This document shows, piece after piece, positions 34,148-43,898 of a stretch of DNA of 64,000 bases; position 1 is the stretch's first letter; every line of letters begins with the position of its first letter. The notes beneath the pieces were generated by a model that worked only from the letters and a program-made list of their open reading frames with translations, did no database searches and was not told where the DNA came from. The position numbers and the translations under genes were made by a program. Origin of the DNA: Candidatus Riflebacteria bacterium HGW-Riflebacteria-1 (GTDB taxonomy: Bacteria > Muiribacteriota > Ozemobacteria > Ozemobacterales > Ozemobacteraceae); NCBI GenBank assembly GCA_002839445.1, contig PGYB01000010.1:214034-278033 (forward strand). The letters are read 5' to 3'.

Positions 34148-35974
34148 TCAGCGGTCGTCGTATTGGCCTTTTTCGGGGAAAACGTCGCGGCGGCTTTTTT
34201 CGAGAAGGTCACGCAGTTTTGCCAGCGTGATGCCGAGCGTGCGGGCGGTTAACTGCAGTGCCGCGTCATTGCCTTCGGGCGGGAACTTTTCGCCGGCGAG
34301 ATTGCGAAGCGACCATGCATCTGAACCGGAAAGGCTGTAAGAAGCAGCACGAATATTACCTGAAATCGCTGAAGACAACTCACTAAACTCGAATGCTGCT
34401 GCTCGACCATTCCACCATACTGAGACATGCCTGAATCCGTGGTTTTCGACCTCTTGCGGGTAAGGCGCGAGCAGACGAACCGACATGTCGGGCGGAATCG
34501 GATCTGCGCCAGGCATTGCTTCTGGTGGATCAGACTGAAAGCGTGGTTTGAAAAAGCGGCCGCGTGTCCTCGATAAAGGCGACAGCGCTTCAGGAAACAT
34601 GCCACAGAATACCGCAAAGTCGGCAGAGGTATTAATCTGCGGAACTTCGCGGGCAAAGGTTTCGGCCACCGCGAAGCGGGCTTCACTGCTTAGAGAATAG
34701 TTCTTTCTCAATCTTTGCCACATCTGCAACAGATTGTCGCGGATTTCGGACCAGAGCACGCCGTGTTTGAGAAGCGGAACACAATGCCTGACAAGTTCGC
34801 CGCACGCAAACAGCTGGACGATATCCTTTAATACGGCAGGTTCGCCTTTCGGAGCGGCACGAATAACCTCGCACAGAGGTAGCAGCCAATCGTCGCTGTA
34901 ACACAGATAGTGCTTCGCGACAAGCATTTCGCGGGCGAGAGAGAAGGCGGCTGCACCGTCGGACTGACCGGTTGCGGCGGCAATTTCCGGCATGGCTGCC
35001 AAAAAGCTGCCACAATATATGTTGAAGTTAAAGTTCATAAGCACCAGCAGGTCGACAAAGTCTGCAGCAGCCTGTGAGCTGCTCAGCAACGGGTCGATAA
35101 TCGGCAGCTGCGCTATGACGTTTCTGATCAGACCTGAGTCCGGCATGGCCAGAAAACGCAGACACAACGAAGGGCTTTCACCAAGGGCGGCAGTCAGAAC
35201 AGAACCTACCGGTAAAACCTTTCTGAGCTGTGAAACCGGATCTGCCATGGCAGCGAGGGCCTTCGGAAAAACTCGGGCTGGCCACTTGTAGTCGCCTGAT
35301 ATTTTATGCCAGGTTGCTGCATCACGCAGCAACGCAACAAGAGCTTGCACATCCTGCCTGCTTTGAATGACCTCAGACAAGGCATGAACATAGCGCTGTG
35401 AAACTTTCCCAGCGAGGTCTTTGCCGGTAGAATCTACCAGAACCAGGCCGAGACGATCAAGTTCAGCAAGTTCTTCAGCGAATTCTGCTTTCCAGGCTGC
35501 TGCATCCGGCTTTAGCGCAGAATCCGACTGATCAATTGTTTGCGCGGGGTAGCGCGGCGAAAAATCTGCCAGAAAGTCTGCGACTGTTTCGACCTGCATG
35601 GCTCGCTGCTGCAATTGCGTCGTGTCGAAGGTATAATCAGTTCCGTCGAGATAACCGGAACTTTCATAGGGCAATGCCTTGAGAATCTCTGGCATGCTCA
35701 CAGCCAGCGCCTCAAAATCGGCAATATCTGCCACCAGATGCGAAAGAGCTCGAAAAACCAGGGGTATGTAGCCGCTCAGGCACTCAAAAAAATCAGAGCC
35801 GCCGTAGTAGTTATCATACACTCGCCGCAGCGCGCAATGCATCCTGTCGGCGACGGTTTCATCGATGATCAGCCACGAATAAATCTGCCCAATATGACCG
35901 AATTCAGACAGCTTCTCAAGCCAGGCGCGGCGGGCAGCATCTGCATTTTCAGTCAGCAGCAAATTTTCGACCAT
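34148..35974 (-). CDS. Large helical protein of unknown function
   Basis: The product is 608 aa starting MVENLLLTENADAARRAWLEK, with GGAGG a few bases before the ATG (TCCTCC at 35982). No signal peptide or membrane helix is present, so it is probably cytosolic. The sequence is helix-rich with Ala, Leu and Asp, and reads like a long alpha solenoid for its first 480 residues. The C-terminal 130 residues include HGFRHVSVWWNGRAAAFEFSELS, which looks like a small beta domain, and a helical tail. I recognise no family and no catalytic motif. It stands alone. Confidence 0.7.
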   Translation of the reverse strand: MVENLLLTENADAARRAWLEKLSEFGHIGQIYSWLIIDETVADRMHCALRRVYDNYYGGSDFFECLSGYIPLVFRALSHLVADIADFEALAVSMPEILKALPYESSGYLDGTDYTFDTTQLQQRAMQVETVADFLADFSPRYPAQTIDQSDSALKPDAAAWKAEFAEELAELDRLGLVLVDSTGKDLAGKVSQRYVHALSEVIQSRQDVQALVALLRDAATWHKISGDYKWPARVFPKALAAMADPVSQLRKVLPVGSVLTAALGESPSLCLRFLAMPDSGLIRNVIAQLPIIDPLLSSSQAAADFVDLLVLMNFNFNIYCGSFLAAMPEIAAATGQSDGAAAFSLAREMLVAKHYLCYSDDWLLPLCEVIRAAPKGEPAVLKDIVQLFACGELVRHCVPLLKHGVLWSEIRDNLLQMWQRLRKNYSLSSEARFAVAETFAREVPQINTSADFAVFCGMFPEALSPLSRTRGRFFKPRFQSDPPEAMPGADPIPPDMSVRLLAPYPQEVENHGFRHVSVWWNGRAAAFEFSELSSAISGNIRAASYSLSGSDAWSLRNLAGEKFPPEGNDAALQLTARTLGITLAKLRDLLEKSRRDVFPEKGQYDDR

Positions 35975-36376
35975 TATGATCCTCCATGAATTAATGCTGG
36001 TGAAGCGGTCTATTCTTTATCTGAACATTTTGACAATACTCCTCGAATATTCATTGCGTCAAGGCGTGAGAACCTCTGACAAAAATTCTCCATTTGCCTG
36101 GCTATAAGCACTTTACGAGGAATTTCGTTTGGACTATTTTTCGGTCAAGCTAATCATGATAATTACACAGGCTCTTTTGAAGAGTTATCCGCAGATTAAA
36201 GGATTATCGCAGATTATTCAGGATTTTTTTTAATCGCCACCTGGCCGTCATCCTTTGTGCAATCGCAGTATCCAGACTGGCAATAAAGTCATGGATTCTG
36301 CGGCTTCGCTTTGCTACGCGCAGACTGACAGTTTTTAAGTTATACGCATCGTTTGTGCTCACCATAGTTGTTAACC
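35975..36376. other. Non-coding intergenic region
   Basis: There is no credible gene. The stretch is AT-rich, with a near-tandem GCAGATTAaaGGATTAtcGCAGATTAttcAGGATT at 36191-36224 and a family A repeat from 36247. Confidence 0.6.
36247..36329. repeat. Family A palindromic repeat
   Basis: The left end is GTCATCCTTTGTGCAATCGCAG and the right end is GGATTCTGCGGCTTCGCTTTGCTACGCGCAGACTGAC. The right half is nearly identical to the copy at 63842. Confidence 0.7.
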
Positions 36377-36405
36377 TTGACCAGAGAGTACAGGTCTGTT
36401 ATTAT
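36377..36405 (+). promoter_or_regulatory. Sigma70-type promoter of the mtnA-ileS-dnaN operon
   Basis: TTGACC at 36377-36382 and TATTAT at 36400-36405 are separated by exactly 17 bases, and each matches consensus at 5 of 6 positions. Transcription would begin near 36412, about 50 bases before the start codon. Confidence 0.7.
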
Positions 36406-36464
36406 CGGCGGCGTAAAACATTCTTTTCTTTATTTAAATCTCTTTTTTCGCGAGGCGTTATTAA

Positions 36465-37526
36465 ATGGTCGAAGCTGTAGTATTCAATAAAGAGCAAAAC
36501 AGACTCGAACTGCTTGACCAGACTCTGTTGCCGGTCGAGACCCGCACAGTTTTCTGCAGCACCGAGCACGATACGGCTAAAGCCATAGTCAGCATGCAGG
36601 TACGCGGCGCGCCGGCCATCGGCGTAGCAGCAGCCTACGGCATTGTACTTGGCCTGAACAACCCGCAGAATCACGCCAGGCCTTTTCTCGAAGCTTTTAA
36701 GGCAATATGCGACCTGCTGGCAGCGACCAGGCCGACAGCAGTTAACCTTTTCTGGGCTATCGCCCGCATAAAAAAGGCTGTTAAAAACGCAGGCTGCACT
36801 GATTTTTCAGGCGCGGCGACGGTTGCTTTGCCCGAAGCTGACAAAATAAGAGCCGAAGACATCGAAATGTGCCGCAGTATTGGCCGATTTGGCGCCAGCC
36901 TGCTGCAGAGCGGTGACACCTGGCTGACGCATTGTAACGCCGGCGCGCTGGCTACTGCCGGCTACGGCACGGCACTCGGCGTGTTCAGAGCCGCCCAGGA
37001 AGAGGGCAAAAACTTTAAGGTATTTGTTGACGAGACCCGGCCGCTGCTGCAGGGTGCGCGCCTGACCGCGTGGGAGCTGATGCAGGAAAAGATCGACGCA
37101 ACGCTGATCTGCGACAACATGGCCGGCAGTCTGATCCGCGATGGTAAGGTGCAGGGTGTAGTAGTCGGCGCCGACCGCATAACCGCACATGGCTTTGTTG
37201 CCAACAAGATCGGCACCTACCCACTGGCGGTGCTGGCCAAATACAACGGTGTGCCGTTTTATGTTGCCGCACCTGATTCAACTTTTGACCTGACCATAAA
37301 ATACGGCGAAGAAATCAAGATTGAAGAGCGCGACCATGACGAAGTCAGGTATATTGGCGGGCAGCAGATTGCGCCCAAAGACATCAAGGTCTACAACCCG
37401 GCTTTCGACGTAACCCCGCCGGAGCTGATAACCGCGATTATCACCAACAAAGGCATTATCAGACCGATTTATCGCGATACCATACCAGAGTTCATTAAAC
37501 CCGAGCGATTCGAGGCGGCAGAATGA
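36465..37526 (+). CDS. mtnA: S-methyl-5-thioribose-1-phosphate isomerase
   Basis: The product is 353 aa, the usual length. It converts 5-methylthioribose-1-phosphate to 5-methylthioribulose-1-phosphate in the methionine and 5'-deoxyadenosine salvage pathways. Family marks are VRGAPAIGVAAAYG near residue 50, the catalytic Cys157 in THCNAGALATAGYG, DNMAGSLI, and catalytic Asp237 in GADRI (an 80-residue spacing from the Cys, as in characterised enzymes). The last 4 bases overlap the class II aldolase gene (ATGA). It leads a five-gene operon that continues with ileS and dnaN. Confidence 0.95.
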   Translation: MVEAVVFNKEQNRLELLDQTLLPVETRTVFCSTEHDTAKAIVSMQVRGAPAIGVAAAYGIVLGLNNPQNHARPFLEAFKAICDLLAATRPTAVNLFWAIARIKKAVKNAGCTDFSGAATVALPEADKIRAEDIEMCRSIGRFGASLLQSGDTWLTHCNAGALATAGYGTALGVFRAAQEEGKNFKVFVDETRPLLQGARLTAWELMQEKIDATLICDNMAGSLIRDGKVQGVVVGADRITAHGFVANKIGTYPLAVLAKYNGVPFYVAAPDSTFDLTIKYGEEIKIEERDHDEVRYIGGQQIAPKDIKVYNPAFDVTPPELITAIITNKGIIRPIYRDTIPEFIKPERFEAAE

Positions 37527-38092
37527 CAATCCTGCGTGATTTTCAGACAGTCGGGCAGGATCTTTTCGCCTCCGGCCTCAACAACTCGCACTCAGGCAAC
37601 ATGAGCCTACGCAACAACCGCATGATGGCGATAACGCGCAGCGGCTCGATGCTGCACCGGCTTGAATACTCAGATATCATCGAAACCCTTATCGATGGCG
37701 AAGATGCGCAGACAGCGCTGGCTTCGCGCGAACGCCCGGTGCATCGTGCGATTTATCTGCAGACTGGCGCTGGCGCGATAGTTCACGCGCACCCGCCGAC
37801 ACTGATCGCGCTTTCCCTGCACTGCAGAAATTTCATGCCGATCGATGCCGAAGGGCAATACTTCTTTAAGCGCGGCGTGCCGGTAATCGAAGTAACCAAC
37901 GCCATTGCTTCTGAAGAGGTTGCCAGCAAAGTAGTGCCGGTGCTGCGCGAGTTTCCGATGGTGATTGTTCGTGGACACGGCACTTTTGCGATCGGTGACC
38001 GCCTCGAAGATGGATTTCATTACACGAGCAGCCTGGAGCACAGCGCCAGGATCGCTTTTATCAATAACCATTTAGTCAAAACTCTCACATAA
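37523..38092 (+). CDS. Class II aldolase/adducin family protein, probably acting on 5-(methylthio)ribulose-1-phosphate
   Basis: The product is 189 aa. Zinc ligands expected for the fuculose-phosphate aldolase fold are His88 and His90 (VHAHPPT) and His152 (VRGHGTF). Glu70 in SRERPVH sits at the catalytic acid position, and SGNMSLRN with ITRSGSML forms the phosphate-binding part. Coupling by ATGA to mtnA argues that its substrate is the mtnA product or the 5'-deoxy analogue. In the DHAP shunt such an aldolase yields dihydroxyacetone phosphate plus (methylthio)acetaldehyde or acetaldehyde. A dehydratase of the MtnB type is the alternative. ileS starts 11 bases later. Confidence 0.82.
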   Translation: MTILRDFQTVGQDLFASGLNNSHSGNMSLRNNRMMAITRSGSMLHRLEYSDIIETLIDGEDAQTALASRERPVHRAIYLQTGAGAIVHAHPPTLIALSLHCRNFMPIDAEGQYFFKRGVPVIEVTNAIASEEVASKVVPVLREFPMVIVRGHGTFAIGDRLEDGFHYTSSLEHSARIAFINNHLVKTLT

Positions 38093-38103
38093 GGACGACA
38101 GTG

Positions 38104-41100
38104 ATGCTTTTCGAAAAACCCGAAAATAACGTATCTGCGAAGCGCGAAGAAGAAATACTCAAATACTGGGAAAAAGAGAATATCTTTAAAAAATCGATGA
38201 GCAACCGCGAAGGAGCGAAGAAATTCGTATTCTTCGAAGGCCCGCCGACCGCCAATGGCACTCCGCACCCCGGACACGTGCTGACCAAGGCAATGAAAGA
38301 TCTCATTCCGCGCTACAAAACCATGTGCGGTTATCATGTCGGGCGTAAAGCTGGCTGGGACACGCACGGATTGCCGGTCGAGCTCGAAGTCGAAAAGCAG
38401 CTGGGCATCGAAAGCAAGCAGGATATCGAAAAATACGGCATCGAAAATTTCATCAAGAAATGCCGCGAGAGCGTATTCAAGTATGAAGCGCAGTGGCGCG
38501 CCATGGTTACCCGCGGCGGTTTCTGGATCGACATGGATGACCCTTATATCACCTGCACCAATAATTATATCGAGTCAATCTGGTGGATTCTCGGTCAATT
38601 CTGGAAAGAAAACATGCTTTATGAAGGGCACAAGGTAGTGCCTTATTGCCCGCGCTGCGGCACCGCGCTGTCTTCGCACGAAGTAGCGCAGGGTTACAAA
38701 GAAGTCGAAGATCCTTCGGTCTACGTGCGCTTTGCGCTTAAAGACCAGGCGAATACCAGCTTTCTCGTCTGGACAACCACGCCATGGACATTGATTTCGA
38801 ACGTTGCGCTGGCCGTGGGCAAAGACATTGACTACGTAAAAGTCAAACTCAACGACGAATTCATGATTCTCGCCAAGGCCCGTCTCGAAGTGCTCAAAGG
38901 CGAGGGCGAAGTTGTCGAAACTTTCAAGGGCGAGCAGCTGGTCGGTCTTGATTATCAGCAGCTATATCCGTTTGTTAAGCCGGATAAAAAAGCGCATTAC
39001 GTGATTTCCGGCGACTTTGTATCGACCGAAGACGGTTCGGGCATCGTTCATATTGCCCCGGCGTTCGGCGAAGATGACTATCGCGTCGGCAAAGAGAACG
39101 ATCTGCCAGTCATACAGCCGGTAGGGCTCGATGGCAAATTCAGAGACGAAGTAGAGCCATGGAAAGGTCAGTTCGTCAAAGCGGCTGACCCGGCGATCAT
39201 CAAAGATCTCAAGCAGAGCGGCAAGCTCTTCGCTTCAGCAAAAATCAAGCATACCTACCCGTTCTGCTGGCGCTGTGACAGCCCCCTGCTCTATTACGCG
39301 CGCCACAGCTGGTTTATCAGAACCACCGCATTTAAAGAAGAGGTATTGCGCAACAATGATCTGATCAACTGGTTTCCCGGTCACATCAAGGAAGGGCGCT
39401 TTCTGAATTTCCTTGAGAACATGATTGACTGGGCGATCTCGCGCGACCGCTACTGGGGCACTCCTTTGCCAATATGGATCTGCAAAGACTGCAACCATCA
39501 TCATCTCGTCGACAGTATCGCTAACCTCAAGGAACTCGGCCGCAACGTTCCTGATGATATCGAGCTGCACAAGCCGTACGTCGACCAGCTTGAACTAAGT
39601 TGTCCGAAGTGCAAGGGCATGATGAAGCGCGTGCCCGAAGTCATCGACTGCTGGTTCGATTCAGGCGCCATGCACACCGCGCAGTGGCACTACCCATTTG
39701 AAAATAAAGATGTTTTTGCCGAAAACTTTCCGGCAGATTTCATCTGTGAAGCGGTTGACCAGACCCGCGGCTGGTTCTACAGCCTGCTCGTCACCTCGAC
39801 CTTTCTGCACAAGGCACCGCCCTACAAAAACGTTGTTGTGCTTGGCCTGATCTGCGACAAAAACGGCGTCAAGATGAGCAAATCGAAAGGCAACGTGCTC
39901 GACTGCATGTCGCTCTTTGATAAATACGGAGCAGACGCGGTCAGGTGGTCGTTATACAGCGGCACTGCGCCATGGAACACACGCAGGTTCTACGAAGAAG
40001 CTATTGCTGAGTCGCAGAAGCGCTATCTTGGAACCCTGCAGAATGTCTACAGCTTTTTCGTGCTCTACGCCAATATCGAAAAGTTCGACCAGAAACAGTC
40101 TGCCATGCCGGTTTCTGAGCGCAGCGAAATCGACCGCTGGATCATCTCACGCTATAATCACACCGTCGACGAAGTTAAGAAAGCCATGGATCGCTATGAA
40201 GTGGTATGGGCAACTGGGCACATGGAAAAATTCGTTGACGATCTGTCGAACTGGTATGTTCGCCGCAGTCGCCGCCGTTTCTGGAGCAGCGAAAAGAGCA
40301 ACGATCAGCGTAGCGCCTTTATCACACTTTATGAAGTTCTGACAGGCATGGCCCGGCTTACCGCGCCATTCACTCCGTTCATCGCTGAAGATATTTACCG
40401 GAATCTGGTTGCCCGCGTTGACGCGAGCGCACCGGAAAGCGTTCATCTCACTGATTTTCCGGTTGCCAATATTGAACTGATCGACGAAGAACTTGAGCGC
40501 AAGATGGACTTCGTAATGAAGGTCGTTCAGCTTGGTCGGGCCGCCCGCAACGAAGCCAACCTCAAGGTCAGACAGCCACTCGCTGAAATGAAAGTTGTCG
40601 TTGCCGACGAATTCGAGCGCAATACTCTCAAAGACATGGAACATCTGCTGCAGGAAGAGCTCAACCTCAAAAGCATCTGCCCGATCACCGATTCAGCGAG
40701 CCTGATCAAGTATGTGGCCAAACCGAATTTCCGCATGCTTGGGCAGGGGCCGCTCAAGGGCATGATCCCGCAGATCAAGGCCCATCTTGACGGAGTCGAT
40801 GGCAGTGAAGTGAAAAGGCAGCTCGACAACGGCGGCTATGAATTCACTCTCGATGGCAAACCGGTCAGCCTGAAGGCCGAAGAAGTAGATCTCCAGGCAC
40901 TTGCCAGCGACGACTACGCAGTACAGACCGAAGGCAAGCTGAGCATCGCCCTCAATAAACTGTTGTCACGCGAACTGGTTCTGGAAGGCCTGGCGCGTGA
41001 ACTGGTCAATAAAATTCAATTTATGCGCAAAGAACTCTGTTTTGATATAATTGACCGGATCAAGGTTGCTTATGAAGTAATCGACTCTGACCAGAAAACA

Positions 41101-41247
41101 GATATCGACGATGCGATTAACCAGTTTGGCGGTTACATAGCGCAGGAAACCCTGGCAAAAAGCATCGACGCAGGCACCGGGAGCACTGAGTGGAACATCA
41201 ACGGCATCAGGGTTAAATTGGGCATCACAAAGGAGCCTTCGGCATGA
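38104..41247 (+). CDS. ileS: Isoleucyl-tRNA synthetase
   Basis: The product is 1047 aa from ATG 38104 (AAGGA, spacing 8); GTG 38101 is the alternative. It is a class Ia synthetase: H55-P-G-H58 in PTANGTPHPGH, the WTTTPWTL editing region near residue 220, WAISRDRYWGTPLP near residue 445 and K590-M-S-K-S594. The anticodon-binding domain follows. The length and C-terminal extension are those of the longer IleRS type (about 1040 aa, as in Thermus and eukaryotic-like enzymes), not the 930-aa E. coli type. There are CxxC pairs in SCPKC and in the 39240 and 39480 regions. No T-box is visible upstream. Its stop overlaps the dnaN start (ATGA). Confidence 0.96.
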   Translation: MLFEKPENNVSAKREEEILKYWEKENIFKKSMSNREGAKKFVFFEGPPTANGTPHPGHVLTKAMKDLIPRYKTMCGYHVGRKAGWDTHGLPVELEVEKQLGIESKQDIEKYGIENFIKKCRESVFKYEAQWRAMVTRGGFWIDMDDPYITCTNNYIESIWWILGQFWKENMLYEGHKVVPYCPRCGTALSSHEVAQGYKEVEDPSVYVRFALKDQANTSFLVWTTTPWTLISNVALAVGKDIDYVKVKLNDEFMILAKARLEVLKGEGEVVETFKGEQLVGLDYQQLYPFVKPDKKAHYVISGDFVSTEDGSGIVHIAPAFGEDDYRVGKENDLPVIQPVGLDGKFRDEVEPWKGQFVKAADPAIIKDLKQSGKLFASAKIKHTYPFCWRCDSPLLYYARHSWFIRTTAFKEEVLRNNDLINWFPGHIKEGRFLNFLENMIDWAISRDRYWGTPLPIWICKDCNHHHLVDSIANLKELGRNVPDDIELHKPYVDQLELSCPKCKGMMKRVPEVIDCWFDSGAMHTAQWHYPFENKDVFAENFPADFICEAVDQTRGWFYSLLVTSTFLHKAPPYKNVVVLGLICDKNGVKMSKSKGNVLDCMSLFDKYGADAVRWSLYSGTAPWNTRRFYEEAIAESQKRYLGTLQNVYSFFVLYANIEKFDQKQSAMPVSERSEIDRWIISRYNHTVDEVKKAMDRYEVVWATGHMEKFVDDLSNWYVRRSRRRFWSSEKSNDQRSAFITLYEVLTGMARLTAPFTPFIAEDIYRNLVARVDASAPESVHLTDFPVANIELIDEELERKMDFVMKVVQLGRAARNEANLKVRQPLAEMKVVVADEFERNTLKDMEHLLQEELNLKSICPITDSASLIKYVAKPNFRMLGQGPLKGMIPQIKAHLDGVDGSEVKRQLDNGGYEFTLDGKPVSLKAEEVDLQALASDDYAVQTEGKLSIALNKLLSRELVLEGLARELVNKIQFMRKELCFDIIDRIKVAYEVIDSDQKTDIDDAINQFGGYIAQETLAKSIDAGTGSTEWNINGIRVKLGITKEPSA

Positions 41248-42371
41248 AATTCAGGATCGATAAAAAGACGCTGCAAGACGCAGTTAATGTGGTAAGCCGC
41301 GCAGTTGCTGCCAAAACCTCGCGACCGGTTCTGCTGAATCTCTTGATGACCGCGCACGACAACAGCCTGCGCTTTGTCGGCACCGATCTCGACATAATGA
41401 TGATTTCGTCGCAGCCTGCTGCGATTGAAGAGCAGGGCCATTTCACGATTCCGGCAAAACTGATTCAGGAAATCGTCGCCAGCATTCCTGATGAAGAAGG
41501 TGGGCGCGTGCTTTTTGAGCTCGACAACGAAGACACCCGTGAAGTGTCGATAAGCTGTGGAAGAAGCCGCTTTTCTCTGCAGGTACAGCCGGCCGATGAT
41601 TATCCACCGGTCCCGATCATCGACAACGAAGAATTCGCTTCTTTTGTAATTAACTCGGCGATTCTGAAACAGGGTCTCAAAGAAGCCGGCATCGCGGTAA
41701 ATACTGAAGAAGGCAACCCGGTGCAAAAGAGCGTCTGCATAGATTTCGCGGCGCCCGGCATGCCGACCCTGGCATCAACCGACAGCAAACGCCTGGCAGT
41801 AACCAGCCTGCCCGGTATCGAAGTTCCCGAGGGCATGCGCAAAACGCTGATCGTTCCGTCAAGAGCGGTAACCGAGCTGGTAAAGCTTCTTGACGCAAAT
41901 GATACGATCAGACTTGGACTCTACAAAGAGCAGCTGGTCATCTGTTCAGAACACTTTCAGCTGATCACCAGACTTGTAGATGGCAAATTTCCAGACTACA
42001 ACAGAGTTTTGCCCAAAGAATCGAGTCGCAGCCTAAAAATTGACCGCAAGGACTTTCTTCAGGCGCTCAAGGCCGTTGCGCCAATCGCCCGCGCCAACAG
42101 CGACCTGGTTAATTTCGATGTTGGCCCGAACGAAACCCGCATCTGGGCAAAAGCCCCTGAAAAGGGAACCGCCGAAATGTTTATCAGTTCTGAGCTGACT
42201 GGCGAGCCGATCAATATTTCATTCAACATCAACTTCGTGCTCGACTTTGTAAACAGCGTCAGCGACGCCCAGATCGTGCTCGACATGACCACACCGAACT
42301 ACCCGGGTCTTCTCAAGACCGGTAATCCAGAGTCTGAATACAAATACGTCATAATGCCAATGTCTTACTGA
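41244..42371 (+). CDS. dnaN: DNA polymerase III beta sliding clamp
   Basis: The product is 375 aa, the normal clamp length, with three similar domains. It begins MKFRIDKKTLQDAVNVVSRAV, has TSRPVLLNLLM and GTDLDIMM in domain 1, and ends YKYVIMPMSY, the conserved clamp C-terminus contacting partner proteins. The ATG overlaps the ileS stop by 4 bases. Usually dnaN lies beside dnaA near the origin; here it sits between ileS and a HEAT-repeat gene, so replication clamp synthesis appears tied to a translation/salvage operon. No DnaA boxes are evident around it. Confidence 0.96.
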   Translation: MKFRIDKKTLQDAVNVVSRAVAAKTSRPVLLNLLMTAHDNSLRFVGTDLDIMMISSQPAAIEEQGHFTIPAKLIQEIVASIPDEEGGRVLFELDNEDTREVSISCGRSRFSLQVQPADDYPPVPIIDNEEFASFVINSAILKQGLKEAGIAVNTEEGNPVQKSVCIDFAAPGMPTLASTDSKRLAVTSLPGIEVPEGMRKTLIVPSRAVTELVKLLDANDTIRLGLYKEQLVICSEHFQLITRLVDGKFPDYNRVLPKESSRSLKIDRKDFLQALKAVAPIARANSDLVNFDVGPNETRIWAKAPEKGTAEMFISSELTGEPINISFNINFVLDFVNSVSDAQIVLDMTTPNYPGLLKTGNPESEYKYVIMPMSY

Positions 42372-42388
42372 CAAGGAAGCAGGATAAA

Positions 42389-43702
42389 ATGAGCCGACAA
42401 GATCTCGCCCGCACTCGCCTCGATATTGCCAGCGAAAAGTCTGAAACACGAAAAAACGCGCTCGCCGAAATCAAGAGCTGGCCGGCGGCCGAAGCTCTTC
42501 CGCTGCTCGCCGCAGCTATTGAATCAAAAAACGACGATGTCCTGCTCGATATCAGCAAGGCCATGTTGACGTTCAAAGACGAAGCTCTGCCATATCTGGT
42601 AAAGGCGCTGACTTCAGACAGCTGGTCAATACGCCGGTCAGCATCTTTTATTCTTGGAAAACTTGGTTCCAGCTCTCTCAAGAAGCTCATGGAAATGATT
42701 CCACAGAACGAAGAAGACGTCGACTACTGGATGGTGCAAACCCTTGGCAACATGGGTGGCGAAGCGGTTCAATATCTGGTGCGGGTTTTCAAACACCCGA
42801 ATCAGAAAATCCGACTGGCCGCGGTCAGAGCAGCACAGAACGTCAACGACGGACGCATGGTCGTAGCTCTGCTTCACCTTCTGGAAGAACAAAGCTGGCC
42901 AGTGCGCAAAGCGGCTTATGACAGCCTCGAACGTATCTATACCAATAATCAGGCCGCGGTAGTAACCGCTCTTGACAACAGTTCAGAAGAAGCAAAATTC
43001 TGGATCATCAAGTTGTTGTCGCAGCAGGCTAATCCTGAATTGACCGCCAAATTTGCCAAGATCGTTGAAAACGGCCCGATGGAGTCAAAGCTTGAGGCAA
43101 TCAAGGCCTTGAGCATGATCGAAAACACCGAGGCACACCGCATTCTGGTCGGCTACCTGGCGCATAAATCATGGATCATCAGAAAAACCGCAGCTGACGC
43201 GATCTATTCACAGGGACTTGGCGCATCAGAAGAGCTGATATCGGCGATCAATGGCACAAATGTTGATGCGCGCTACTGGTCAGTTAAACTGCTTGGCCAG
43301 TCAAAAGAAACCCGCATTTTTGAAGAAATCGTCAAATGCCTGCGGGACGCGCAGGCCTCAGTCCGCTCGGCAGCATGCCAGGCACTCGGCGCCCTTAATG
43401 ACAAACGCGGACTGGCACCGTTGATGACACTGCTCAATGACGAGTCAGAAGAAGTGCGAACCGCGGCAATTCTCGCGCTCAGCCAGCTTGGCGAACGTGA
43501 CGAGAGTCCGGTTAAAGTAGCTCTGCCCGCGCATGTTCGTCAAGAAAACATGATGCCATGCATTCACTGTGGCAAACTGGTCGGACGCAACTTTACCTTC
43601 TGTCCATTCTGCCTTGGTCATCTCAGGCATTCATGCCGCAATTGCGGGCGCGCCATTGACTCAAAATGGAAAGGCTGCCCGGACTGCGGAACCCCGGCTT
43701 AG
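42389..43702 (+). CDS. HEAT-repeat protein with C-terminal double zinc ribbon
   Basis: The product is 437 aa, 17 bases after dnaN. Residues about 15-375 are HEAT/PBS-lyase-like repeats of about 31 residues (SWSIRRSASFILGKLG, SWPVRKAAYDSLERIY, SWIIRKTAADAIYSQG, QASVRSAACQALGALND, SEEVRTAAILALSQLG). Residues about 390-437 carry four CxxC knuckles (CIHCGK, CPFCLG, CRNCGR, CPDCGT) forming two zinc ribbons. There is no signal peptide. The fold suggests a cytosolic scaffold that may bind nucleic acid or protein partners. Its position after dnaN hints at a replication link, which is inference. A terminator follows at 43818. Confidence 0.9.
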   Translation: MSRQDLARTRLDIASEKSETRKNALAEIKSWPAAEALPLLAAAIESKNDDVLLDISKAMLTFKDEALPYLVKALTSDSWSIRRSASFILGKLGSSSLKKLMEMIPQNEEDVDYWMVQTLGNMGGEAVQYLVRVFKHPNQKIRLAAVRAAQNVNDGRMVVALLHLLEEQSWPVRKAAYDSLERIYTNNQAAVVTALDNSSEEAKFWIIKLLSQQANPELTAKFAKIVENGPMESKLEAIKALSMIENTEAHRILVGYLAHKSWIIRKTAADAIYSQGLGASEELISAINGTNVDARYWSVKLLGQSKETRIFEEIVKCLRDAQASVRSAACQALGALNDKRGLAPLMTLLNDESEEVRTAAILALSQLGERDESPVKVALPAHVRQENMMPCIHCGKLVGRNFTFCPFCLGHLRHSCRNCGRAIDSKWKGCPDCGTPA

Positions 43703-43817
43703 AAATTTTCCGCTGGTCACTCAAAACAAAGTGGCCGCGCCGTGCAGCGCGACCACAGAAGGGGATTTGAGATTAGCGGGAGAGAGATGAGAGAGAGAAC
43801 CACAAAATATTGAATAA

Positions 43818-43846
43818 ACTCGCCGCGAGGCGGGTTTTTTCTTTTT
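43818..43846 (+). terminator. Rho-independent terminator of the mtnA-dnaN operon
   Basis: ACTCGCC (43818-43824), loop GCGA, GGCGGGT (43829-43835), then TTTTTTCTTTTT. Confidence 0.88.
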
Positions 43847-43898
43847 CCATAAATATTTGACTGTGGTATTCTAAAAAGGTTCCAGAAAAATAAAATAA

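Noticed and set aside
34024..34212. 62-codon frame on the minus strand overlapping the 3' end of the 608-aa gene
   Set aside because: It overlaps a longer gene by 65 bases in another frame, has no ribosome-binding site, and its product looks like ordinary low-quality sequence.
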